From positions 3,529,001 through 3,593,000 of the forward strand of contig JAEOAD010000035.1 of assembly GCA_036365145.1 (NCBI GenBank): DNA of 64,000 nt, read 5' to 3'. The position numbers and the translations under genes were made by a program. Every line of letters starts with the position of its first letter. The first letter of the stretch is position 1. The stretch is from Orientallactaga sibirica. Its lineage: Eukaryota > Chordata > Mammalia > Rodentia > Dipodidae. Shown piece after piece: positions 12,251-23,000 of this stretch. Below the pieces are notes generated by a model that made no database searches, was not told the origin of the DNA, and was given only the letters and a program-made list of their open reading frames with translations.

Positions 12251-12548
12251 ACAAAAAAGTCCTAGGACTGTGTCTGATACATAATTACCATACAGCAACC
12301 TGTGACTATTGCCTGATGTTCTGACTAAAGTAAGATTTCTACAAAATAACAGATTACAAATACTCACGGGAATGCCTTATATACAGTCCCCTCCCTTCCC
12401 TCTTGCCAATGTAAAGTTCTATATCCAAAACTGTTTTTTAGTTACAATTAGTCTCTGTGGAACTTTGAACCATTTATAAAATCAAGAGCACCATTTATTT
12501 ATATGAGCACCTTCTTTTTTAACCTAGAGATCTTTCTTCTTCTTACAG

Positions 12549-12702
12549 TTTGAAGGTGGTGAGTCACTGTCCAGTGGAAACCTGTGTCAGAGATCCCGGC
12601 CTAGCAGTGACCTGAACAACAGCACTCTTCAGTCCCCTGCTCACCTGAAGGTCCAGCGGAGCATCTCAGCAAACCAGAAGCAGCGGCGTTTCAGTGATCA
12701 TG
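12549..12702 (+). CDS. MARK1: MARK1 exon: spacer, part 1 (from residue 375)
   Basis: This 154-nt exon starts FEGGESLSSGNLCQRSRPSS and carries the basic, Ser-rich segment KVQRSISANQKQRRFSDH. In MARK proteins such RSxS-type sites in the spacer are 14-3-3 and kinase targets; that assignment is by analogy. It ends CAT G|gtgggg, leaving one base that forms GCT (Ala) with the next exon. The donor has G at +3, +4, +5 and +6, which is unusual. Confidence 0.95.
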
Positions 12703-12955
12703 GTGGGGAAGCAAGTCTCAGATATAAAAGACCAATCTGTATCTCCATCTTTCCTGGCATCCATCTCATAGGCGTACATCATATGAAAAATACAATCACT
12801 TCCGCAAGGACTTGACCTGATATTTGTCATCAATTTCATAATAGCTCAGAGCATAAAACACACAAATGCAGATATTTTTAATATAGAGCTTTTGTTTGTG
12901 AGAAGAATATATGTCAATTGTTTTCAGCTAATTGTACTCTTTTTAAAAATCACAG
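12703..12955 (+). other. 253-bp MARK1 intron
   Basis: Starts gtgggg and ends tttaaaaatcacAG. It has no repeats. Its pyrimidine tract is weak and interrupted by the taaaaatcac stretch just before the AG. Confidence 0.9.
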
Positions 12956-13149
12956 CTGGCCCTTCCATCCCCCCTGCTGTATCATATACAAAGAGGCCTC
13001 AGGCAAACAGTGTGGAGAGTGAGCAGAAAGAGGAATGGGACAAAGATGCAGCTCGCAAACTTGGCAGCACCACCGTTGGCTCGAAAAGCGAGGTGACTGC
13101 AAGCCCCCTCGTGGGCCCAGAGAGGAAGAAGTCTCCAGCTGTCCCAAGT
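12956..13149 (+). CDS. MARK1: MARK1 exon: spacer, part 2 (to residue 490)
   Basis: This 194-nt exon encodes the low-complexity spacer: GPSIPPAVSYTKRPQANSVE, SEQKEEWDKDAARKLGSTTV and ASPLVGPERKKSPAVPS. It ends AGT|gtgagt in phase 0. No folded domain is expected. Differences from the remembered human form cluster near the 3' end (SPAV versus STIP). Confidence 0.95.
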
Positions 13150-13348
13150 GTGAGTCACTGTTGTGCCGTGTGGCACCTTGTAAAGTTTATGTGTCACAGG
13201 TTTTGTAAAATCCCTATCTTTTGTCTTTTTAAATGTTTCAAAGTGAATCATAGTTTGAAGAATGTGAAAATGGGCCAAGTTTCTCATAAATGTAACTTAA
13301 GAAAATAACACAAAGCATTTTGTTTGGTGGTGGAGGTCATGGTGGTTG

Positions 13349-13490
13349 TTTTTGAGACAGGATCTCACACTATAGTCCAGGCTGACCTGTAACTCACTAT
13401 GTAGCCCAGACTGGCCTCAAACTCAGTGTCAGTTCTCCTGACTGAGCCTTCAGTGCGAGGACTGCAGGCATGAGCCACCACATCCAGCTA
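13349..13490 (-). mobile_element. B1-like SINE, antisense
   Basis: The reverse B1 order is clear (tttgagacaggatctcacac to catgagccaccacatccagc), with moderate divergence. Confidence 0.82.
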
Positions 13491-14173
13491 GACTTCTTCT
13501 GCATACTCAGCCTCTCTACAACTGGTGCATTCAGCTTCCTGCCTTGCTCTTCCTGCCGCAATATTACCTGGACGCCATGTTGGCACTTTCACTTTTACAA
13601 GTAAACTCTCCTATGTAGGCAGACTCAGTTAACAATTAATGATGTTACCTCCCATTAAGTCCCTTAAGATGACACATCACAGAACTTGCACTGGGAGCGA
13701 GCTGAGAGGTTGCGGTACTGTCCTGAAAAGCAGCATGAAAGAAGAAAGAGACAAAAACTAAGATTAAGGGTTAGAATTGGAAACATTTCTATAATAGGTT
13801 TTTTGAAAAGAAAAGGGGCAAGATGAAGGGGAGATAACTGAAGGAAAAAAAGGAGAAGACCTGAATGCAAACAGAAGCCAGAAAGAAAACAGACTCTTGC
13901 ACCCATCCAAGTGGACTATGTAGGAGCCAGGACAAGGTGAGGTTCCACCAGAGAACAGAGGGTGAGGTTCAGTGGGAGAGCAGATGGCCTCAAGAGGAAA
14001 AGGCACATGGATGGCACACTTTTCAACAGCAACCTGAATACTCAGAGACTTTGGACCTGGGGTTTTATATGTAGCCAAACTGTCATTTCAATAGGAAGTG
14101 TGATGACCGTATGTATGCTTAGGCATAAATTGCAGCTCCATGGCTACAGAGTGACTATTAGAAATACCATGTC

Positions 14174-15001
14174 ATGAAAGGAAGTGTTCTTTCAGGAAGA
14201 AAAAGAAAACAGTCACAAAAGGAAATGTTCTTTGGGGAAGAGGAAGGAATACAGTGTTACAAGAGGAAGTGTTCCTTGGGGAGGAGGAAGGAATATAGTG
14301 TCACAAGAGGAAGTGTTCTATCGGGAAGAGGAAGGAATACAGTGTCACAAGAGGAAGTGTTCTTTCAGGAAGAGGAAGGAATACAGTGTCACAAGAGGAA
14401 GTGTTCTGTCGGGAAGAGGAAGGAATACAGTGTCACAAGAGGAAGTGTTCTTTCTACAGTGTCACAAGAGGAAGTGTTCTTTCAGGAAGAGGAAGGAATA
14501 CAGTGTCACAAGAGGAAGTGTTCTGTCGGGAAGAGGAAGGAATACAGTGTCACAAGAGGAAGTGTTCTTTCAGGAAGAGGAAGGAATACAGTGTCACAAG
14601 AGGAAGTGTTCCTTGGGGAGGAGGAAGGAATACAGTGTCACAAGAGGAATGCATACAGTGGCACAAGAGGGCATGCTTTTGGGAAGAGGAAGGAAACAGT
14701 GTCACAAGAGGAAGTGTTCTTTCAGGAAGAGGAAGGAATACAGTGCACAAGAGGAAGTGTTCCTTGGGGAGGAGGAAGGAATACAGTGTCACAAGAGGAA
14801 GTGTTCTTTTGGGAAGAGGAAGGAATACAGTGGCACAAGAGGAAGCATGCTTTTGGGAAGAGGAAGGAATACAGTGTCACAAGAGGAAGCATGCTTTTGG
14901 GAAGAGGAAGGAATACAGTGTCACAAGAGGAAGCATGCTTTTGGGAAGAGAAAGGAATACAGTGGCACAAGAGGAAGCATTCTTTCGGGAAGAGGAAGGA
15001 A
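14174..15001. repeat. 44-bp purine-rich minisatellite, about 19 copies
   Basis: Units repeat aggaagtgttctttc, aggaagaggaaggaatacag and tgtcacaag with few changes. Variants include cttgggga for ctttcagga, a block of later units with gcatgcttttggga, one unit cut short near 14455-14462 and some gtggcac for gtgtcac. The plus strand is rich in GGA/GAA. Because 44 is not divisible by 3 and no frame of the unit contains a stop, all three plus-strand frames stay open for 200-280 codons. These are artefacts, not genes. Confidence 0.95.
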
Positions 15002-16859
15002 CCTAGAAGGTTGCTGTGGAATGTGTGAGAGTTGAAAGTAATCACACAGCATATTAAAGTATGCACATAGTGGTGCCCACATTCTAGGCATCGTCAGGGA
15101 GAGAGATGAGATGATGCCTGAGCATTCCTTGTTGGGCTGAGGATAGAAGGAAGGTCAAGAAGTCAATGGTGGGGAGCAAAGAACAGTGCAGCAGAGCCAA
15201 TGGGAGGGAGGACAGGAAAGAAAAAAATAGATTCACCACTTTAAAATCAGCACTAATGGGGGAGATCTAGTATGTGGAAGGGGTAAATAAAAAATAAGCA
15301 GTATATTAAAATCCCAATGTATCTTTAATCACAAGTGAGTTAAATTACCCAATTCCTGTGTCCTATTTGATTGTATGATTAGATTCTCACAGCCTTGTCT
15401 AAGCAGCACTTTAGAATTGGATGCCCCATGACTGGAAGGTTCTGCGCCTGTGCCATCTTTCCCTCCTGGGAAAAAGGGAAGATAAAGCTGGAGCACATGC
15501 AGAAACAACAAAGATCCGTAAAGAATATGAGGGACAACACGTGGTGACCCTTCCCAGCCTTCCAATACCACGATAACTGAAGCCAACACCTCCCAGATAG
15601 GGGAAATGCCAGAGGAACTTTCAGAACCCAACTTCTAAGATCAGTGACCACATAGAAGGCTTAAAAAGCAAATGGATGAACAAAGGAAACCCATTGAAGA
15701 CGTTATCTCTCTGTGCTTGCATTGAGTTCCACACTAACATGTAGCTTCCTCAGGATCAGTACTGCTGAGGTGAACAGTGAATATTCAGACCAGATTTATT
15801 TTTTAATTAAAGATGGCATTCAAGTTAAGGTATTAAAGTCAAATGAATTATGCAGTTTATTTATCACTATTGAAACAAATAAGATAGAAGGTTCTGAAGA
15901 GAAATTCTGTTCTACTAGGTTTTCTCTTAAAATTTTCTGTTTTGATTTTGATAATTATAGAAACCAAAGCAGTATATTCTGCTTAATTTTAGCCATTCAG
16001 AAGCTTGCAAAATAAAATTAGTCTCCTCTTTCCTATATATTACTTCACATTCTAAACTTCTGAAAGAATCAATGCTAATGATTTGGGGTACATTCTTCTA
16101 CAGGTTTTCCTTTGCTAGAGAAAATGTAAATGAACAGATATGGCTATTTTATTTTTTCTCTGTGTAATAATTATGTCAATGCTATGTCAATCATGGTTTC
16201 ATTTTTCTCATAATGGTGCAAAGTCCTTCCAGGTTAGGGCATGTGGAGCTATCATGAGTTTGATAGATGTATGCTCTCTTACCCACCTTTTTCTTTAGGT
16301 GTGGTATACATTCTTGCACTGTTTGCTTGTTCCTTCTTTTGATGCTTTCCCAAAAGCATGCTCTCTAGGCCTGTGTGACTACTCTGTTTTAAACCACACT
16401 TACCAAGCGTCCAGGAGCATGGTTCCCTCTGTCTGTGTCACAGTCCTCTAGTCTGAGCAGGAACGATCCTCATTCCCACAAACCTCACCTAAGCCCCGAC
16501 TCCAATGTGTTCTAATGTATTCATTGGCTCTATTTTATCAACATACAAATTTAGATTTTTAGCAAATGCTACTACCATAGTACTTTTCCAGATGGTGGGT
16601 AATTTAGAAAGTAATTATTTTTCTACAGACTCCTCAACAAGTAGATGTTATCCATCTTTAATTTTTTTCCCAATCTGAAGGGGGGGAAGTATGGTTTTAA
16701 TTTGCCTTTCTATGACTTTCTGTGACATTGGTGGTGTAACGCACAAATCCTAAACTGTTCATTGTCTGGCTCTTTACTGAAAAAAATTGGCCACCTCCTG
16801 TTTTAATGCTTTGATTCCCTTCCTTCCTGCTTCCCTCCTTCCCGTTCTTCTCTCACTGT

Positions 16860-16945
16860 TTCTCTCCAGGCTGTCCTTGAACTCAGCATCCTCCTGCCTC
16901 TACTCAAGAAGTAGGCTCATAGGCATGTGCTTCCACCACCACTTG
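16860..16945 (-). mobile_element. Degenerate B1-like SINE fragment, antisense
   Basis: It is recognised from ctccaggctgtccttgaact and catcctcctgcctct followed by taggcatgtgcttccacca. Confidence 0.55.
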
Positions 16946-17482
16946 ACCCTTTCTCAGGTCATTCCTCAGAGAGGCAGAAAATACAGATGACAAATGACCA
17001 TTTCTTAGCCACTGATTATTATTTGTCAGTAAAATGTAGTGTAATGAAAAACTCCCATTCAAATGCTGTGGATGGCTCCTTACTTGCTGATGGAATAAGA
17101 AGGAAAGTACCTAATATGACTAGATAATTTAGTAATAGTTAAATAATACATTTCATATTTTCAAAAATTAGGAGCCTTTTCTAGTCAATGATGAAAGCTC
17201 TTCCTTACTCACTGTAAATGATAGGAGTGTTATTCTTTGTAAGGAAACTTGGGATTCTCTGTGCAGTAAGGTACAAGAAAAGTAGTATTTCTAGAAATTA
17301 CATCCAAAAGTTAGATCTAGATGTTGATGGAAAGCCCTTAGCTATCCTAAAAATTTGGAGGCCAACTGCTGGTATTGAAAATGCAAATGTGTGATGCTGG
17401 TTTTAACCAAAAATACAACAAAACCTCAGGTGTTTTCCATATATTCTATCACATATAAAAATATAATATAAAACGTATGAAG

Positions 17483-17816
17483 TGCTATGGTCTACATGTT
17501 TGTCCCCTTTCCCCTGAGCCTAAAGATGATGTAGGAGGGGTTTGGGGAGCTGACTAGGTCATGAGAACTTTTACTAATAGGATAATTACCCTTATTTAAA
17601 ATAAAATAGTCCAAGGACATTCCTTTGTCTTTTCTGCCATGAGAGACAATAAAGAGTCATTTTGGAAGCAAACCCTCCCCAAACTCTGATCTACAGGCAC
17701 CTTGATCTTGGACTTCTCAGCCTCCAGAGTCATGAACAATGAGTCTGTGGTGTTTAGAAGACAGCCTGACTATGGTGTTTTGTTATAGCAACTCATGCAG
17801 ACATGATGCTAAGATA
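17483..17816 (+). mobile_element. MaLR-type solo LTR relic (ERVL-MaLR)
   Basis: It matches the general layout of mammalian MST/MLT1-type LTRs: a tgctatgg start, taggtcatgagaact, accttgatcttggacttctc, agcctccagagtcatgaac, and an end near gttatagcaactcatgcaga. It has no coding content and is an ancient non-autonomous LTR. The exact subfamily is uncertain. Confidence 0.75.
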
Positions 17817-18694
17817 GGATTTAACAACTTTTTGAGAACGGAGGAGGGAGAGTCATTCTTTCTTAAAGACTCAAAAATTATTATACTGTATGATATGTAA
17901 AATCATAATAATTATGTATGGTATCATATAAAATCATAGTATAATTCTAAATTGCAACTGCTCTACTGCAGAATAAGCCCAAGGAAGTTATTTTTGAAAC
18001 TGACTTCTGTGAGGAAAGCTGTGAAAGTAGAGATCAGAGGGAGATTTCACCTGTCCCCAAATCCTCAGCAGAGCCATATATGCTTTGCAATCATCCGAGT
18101 TTTATTAGGCCAACTATTCATGTTAGTTTCTGTATGAACCTATATTGGGAGGAGTCAGTGTGTTTCTATTATTTAAAATTTGCATATTTGCATTTAAGTT
18201 TCTCCAGTAAAATGCAACTTACACAGGCTGAGTGGCTGCCACACCTCAATGTTACCAGAATTCAAGGTGACAGGCAAGGGAGATAGTGGGTAAGGCACTA
18301 CATGGAAATAGACTTTATTCACCATCACTTACAAAAAGAAAGGTGGACCACTGAAAATGGCCAGAAACATTATAGAGCTTCCAGGGCATCTGTGATATGA
18401 CAAGGAGTTTGTCTAAACTTAGATGACTAATGACCAGTTAGCTCAAATTACAAAAACATCAAAAACTAATATTCTTGTGTTACATTAATTATTTTTTCTT
18501 TTCTGGGACAGAAAAGCTGCCCACCTGTCATTCCTAAAATCTAAATATGAGGGGGGGGAAGGTGATAGATCTTGCTAATACACAATTTTGATCAATTAGA
18601 ATTCTGCCATGAATTTTTTATGGATCATTAGCAATGAAAATACATGTATTTGACTTCACACAAATAATAGAATTTTGATTTTTTTTTCTTAAAG

Positions 18695-18795
18695 AACAAT
18701 GTGTACTCTGGAGGTAGCATGGCAAGGAGGAATACGTACGTGTGTGAAAGGACCACGGATCGGTACACCTCACTGCAGAATGGAAGAGACAGCAG
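18695..18795 (+). CDS. MARK1: MARK1 exon: spacer, part 3 (from residue 491)
   Basis: This 101-nt exon encodes NNVYSGGSMARRNTYVCERT followed by TDRYTSLQNGRDS. It begins in phase 0 and ends with two bases (AG) completed by C in the next exon to Ser524. The acceptor is a long T tract ending cttaaAG and the donor is AG|gtgaag. Its ends differ in phase, so skipping it alone would shift the frame. Confidence 0.95.
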
Positions 18796-19463
18796 GTGAA
18801 GGTCACCCTGGTGCCCAGTGATTTATCTTTGTCATTTTTCTACCTTAGTGCTTTGCTGAAATGCCTGTAGGCAAATAGGTCGGAGGGGAGGAAGTGTAAG
18901 GCAGTGACTCTGCAGCAGCCTTTCTCACTGATCCTCTCCTGTACCAGGACGGGAGGGTGGGAACACACTTAGGGAGAGCAGGAAGGAAATCTCTTCTCCT
19001 AACAGCTCTGGATGAACTGTGGTGGGGAAGGCTTCCCTGGAACAAAGCAGGCCACAGCGCTGGTCTGGTCCTGCTCATCAAGTCTTAGTCTCCGTGCGTC
19101 GGCTGCGTCCTGTGGCTCTGGTGCTTGTCCTTTCCTACATGTCAGGATGGCGTAGCTCACCTTCCTTCCCTGAGAAGTGGGGCCATCTCCGCTGATCAGT
19201 CAGAACCATAACATCTTTATTTCAAATAATAAGAAGCTGCATTATTGTAAGGAAGTTCACTTCTCTTTGAATGAGTTGAAAAAGCTACTCAATATAACTC
19301 AAGAGGGTATGGAACCTATTCTAATACCAGTTTATTCTTAGCTCTACCTCTGTGCATTTCAATGGAACAGACAGACCATCTCACACTTGCTTTTTTTTTT
19401 TCCAATTAATGGCATGTTAAATAAGAGTAAATATAAGGTGCACAAGATAAATGTATCTTCTTG

Positions 19464-19675
19464 GGGCTGGAGAGATGGCTTAGCAGTTAAGGAGTCTGCC
19501 TGCGAAGTCTTCAGACGCCCATTCAAATCTCCAGGCCCCACGTTTAGCCAGATGCAAAAGTGACGCAAGCGCGCAATGTTGCACATGTATACAAGGGGGC
19601 GTAGGTGCCTGGAGTTTGTTTACAGTGGCTGAGAGGCCCTGGCTTGCCCGTTCTCTATCTGTCTCTTCCTCTCTC

Positions 19676-19717
<42 letters not shown>

Positions 19718-19722
19718 AAAAA
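19464..19722 (+). mobile_element. tRNA-derived SINE with CT-rich tail
   Basis: It begins ggggctggagagatggctta with an A-box-like segment, has the body tagccagatgcaaaagtgac and caagggggcg, and ends in a (CT)n tract plus short A run. A perfect 15-bp target-site duplication (aaatgtatcttcttg) lies at 19449-19463 and 19723-19737. Confidence 0.95.
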
Positions 19723-20063
19723 AAATGTATCTTCTTGAATGTGAGCTCCTTTTAGGCTAGATAGAAATTATTTTCCAACTTCTTGTTTTTCCTACACTAA
19801 GTACTAACCTACCACTCATTAAATCTGAAACTGTTAACCTGTTGCTTCAAGATATGAATGAAAAGAGGTATTGTTTCAGAAATACTGATTTTGTTATAAT
19901 TATTGATTCTTAATATAGGAATAATTTGGTAAAATGTACCATAGCAGCATATCACCTGAAACTATGATTTGTGAGTAAGTAAAAACCATGTCCAGTGATA
20001 TTGCTTAGCCAACCACAAAAAAGCCCTACCTTCTCAAATTCACACATGTGGAACAAAGATATA

Positions 20064-23000
20064 TGAGATGTTTTCAATAGGAGTACTGTACATCTCCTGT
20101 GTGTCCTTTCAGTGAGATGATTTCAGTGGGGGTACTGTACATCTCCTGTGTCTTCTTAGTAGTGAGATGTTTTCAGTGGGGGTACTGTACATCTCCTGTG
20201 TGTTCTTTCAGTGAGATGTTTTCAGTGGGGTACTGTACATCTCCTGTGTGTCCTCAGCAGTGAGATGGTTTCAGTGGGGGTACTGTACATCCCTGTGTGT
20301 CCTTAGCAGTGAGATGTTTTCAGTGGGGGTACTGTACATCTCCTGTGTGTCCTTTCAGTGAGATGATTTCAGTGGGGGTACTGTACATCTCCTGTGTGTC
20401 CTTTCAGTGAGATGTTTTCAGTGGGGGTACTGTACATCCCTGTGTGTCCTTAGCAGTGAGATGTTTTCAGTGGGGGTACTGTACATCCCTGTGTGTCCTC
20501 AGCAGTGAGATGTTTTCAGTGGGGGTACTGTACATCCCTGTGTGTCCTTTCAGTGAGATGTTTTCAGTGGGGGTACTGTACATCCCTGTGTGTCCTTTCA
20601 GTGAGATGTTTTCAGTGGGGGTACTGTACATCTCCTGTGTGTTCTTAGCAGTGAGATTATTTCAGTGGGGGATCTGTACATCTCCTGTGTGTTCTTAGCA
20701 GTGAGATGTTTCCAGTGGGGGTACTGTACATCTCCTGGTGTCCTTAGAAGTGAGATGATTTTAGTGGGGGTACTGTACATCTCCTGTGTGTTCTTTCAGT
20801 AAGATGTTTTCAGTGGGGGTACTGTACATCCCTGTGTGTTCTCAGCAGTGAGATGTTGTCAGTGGGGGTACTGTACATGTCCTGTGTGTTCTTAGCGTTG
20901 AGATGTTGTCAGTGGGGGTACTGTACATCTCCTGTGTGTTCTTAGCGTTGAGATGTTGTCAGTGGGGGTACTGTACATCTCCTGTGTGTTCTTTCAGTGA
21001 GATGTTTTCAGTGGGGGTACTATACATCCCTGTGTGTTCTTAGCGTTGAGATGTTTTCAGTGGGGGTACTGTACATCTCCTGTGTGTCCTTAGCAGTGAG
21101 ATGATTTCAGTGGGGGTACTATACATCCCTGTGTGTCCTTAGTGAGATGATTTCAGTGGGGGTACTGTACATCTCCGGTGTGTCCTTTCAGTGAGATGAT
21201 TTCAGTGGGGGTACTGTACATCCCTGTGTGTCCTTTCAGTGAGATGTTATCAGTGGGGGTACTGTACATCCCTGTGTGTCCTCAGCAGTGAGATGATTTC
21301 AGTGGGGGTACTGTACATCTCCTGTATGTCCTTAGCAGTGAGATGTTTTCAGTGGGGTACTGTACATCTCCTGTGTGTCCTTAGAAGTGAGATGGTTTCA
21401 GTGGGGGTACTGTACATCCCTGTGTGTTCTTAGCAGTGAGATGGTTTCAGTGGGGGTACTGTACATCTCCTGTGTGTCCTTAGAAGTGAGATGGTTTCAG
21501 TGGGGGTACTGTACATCCCTCTGTGTCCATTCAGTGAGATGGTTTCAGTGGGGTACTGTACATCCCTGTGTGTTCTTTCAGTGAGATGTTTTCAGTGGGG
21601 TACTGTACATCCCTGTGTGTCCATTCAGTGAGATGGTTTCAGTGGGGGTACTGTACATCCCTGTGTGTTCTTAGCAGTGAGATGGTTTCAGTGGGGGTAC
21701 TGTACATCTCCTGTGTGTCCATTCAGTGAGATGATTTCAGTGGGGGTACTGTACATCCCTGTGTGTTCTTAGCAGTGAGATGGTTTCAGTGGGGGTACTG
21801 TACATCTCCTGTGTGTCCATTCAGTGAGATGTTTTCAGTGGGTGTACTGTACATCCCCTGTGTGTCCTTAGCAGTGAGATGGTTTCAGTGGGGGTACTGT
21901 ACATCTCCTGTGTGTCCATTCAGTGAGATGTTTTCAGTGGGGTACTGTACATCCCTGTGTATTCTTAGCAGTGAGATGGTTTCAGTGGGGGTACTGTACA
22001 TCCCTGTGTGTCCTTAGCAGTGAGATGGTTTCAGTGGGGGTACTGTACATCCCTGTGTGTCCTTAGCAGTGAGATGGTTTCAGTGGGGGTACTGTACATC
22101 CCTGTGTGTCCTTAGCAGTGAGATGGTTTCAGTGGGGGTACTGTACATCCCTGTGTGTCCATTCAGTGAGATGGTTTCAGTGGGGGTACTGTACATCTCC
22201 TGTGTGTCCTTAGCAGTGAGATGTTTTTAGTGGGGGTACTGTACATCCCTGTGTGTTCTTAGCAGTGAGATGTTTTCAGTGGGGGTACTGTACATCCCTG
22301 TGTGTTCTTAGCAGTGAGATGTTTTCAGTGGGGGTACTGTACATCCCTGTGTGTCCTTAGCAGTGAGATGGTTTCAGTGGGGGTACTGTACATCCCTGTG
22401 TGTCCTTAGCAGTGAGATGGTTTCAGTGGGGGTACTGTACATCCCTGTGTATTCTTAGCAGTGAGATGGTTTCAGTGGGGGTACTGTACATCCCTGTGTG
22501 TCCTTAGCAGTGAGATGGTTTCAGTGGGGGTACTGTACATCTCCTGTGTGTCCATTCAGTGAGATGTTTTCAGTGTGGGTACTGTACATCTCCTTTGTGT
22601 CATTAGCAGTGAGATGTTTTTAGTGGGGGTACTGTACATCGCTGTGTGTTCTTAGCAGTGAGATGTTTTCAGTGGGGGTACTGTACATCTCCTGTGTGTC
22701 CTCAGCAGTGAGATGTTTTCAGTGGGGGTACTGTACATCTCCTGTGTGTCCTTTCAGTGAGATGATTTCAGTGGGGGTACTGTACATCCCTGTGTGTCCT
22801 TTCAGTGAGATGTTTTCAGTGGGGGTACTGTACATCCCTGTGTGTCCTCAGCAGTGAGATGATTTCAGTGGGGGTACTGTACATCCCTGTGTGTCCTTTC
22901 AGTGAGATATTTTCAGTGGGAGTACTGTACATCTCCTGTGTGTCCTCAGCAGTGAGATGTTTTCAGTGGGGGTACTGTACATCCCTGTGTGTCCTTTCAG

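Larger units (their letters stand above)
9440..12548 (+). other. MARK1 intron (3.1 kb)
   Basis: It holds a dispersed-repeat copy at 10790-11010, a MIR (11205-11440), a TG/TA microsatellite (11720-11791), a B1 fragment (11891-11936) and a B4-like SINE (11974-12250). Nothing recognisable was seen at 9440-10780. Confidence 0.8.
13150..18694 (+). other. MARK1 intron (5.5 kb)
   Basis: It holds an antisense B1 (13349-13490), a 44-bp purine-rich minisatellite (14174-15001), a B1 fragment (16860-16945) and a MaLR LTR relic (17483-17816). Nothing recognisable was seen at 13500-14170, 15010-16850, 16950-17480 or 17820-18690. Confidence 0.8.

Noticed and set aside
12892..12955. Upstream extension of the 194-nt MARK1 exon
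   Set aside because: The in-frame open sequence before 12956 is intron; the acceptor AG at 12954-12955 and the Ala codon split across the junction match the protein.
14174..15035. Open frames of 284, 283 and 206 codons on the plus strand
   Set aside because: They are three overlapping frames of one 44-bp tandem repeat with no stop codon in the unit. A real gene would not be open in all frames.
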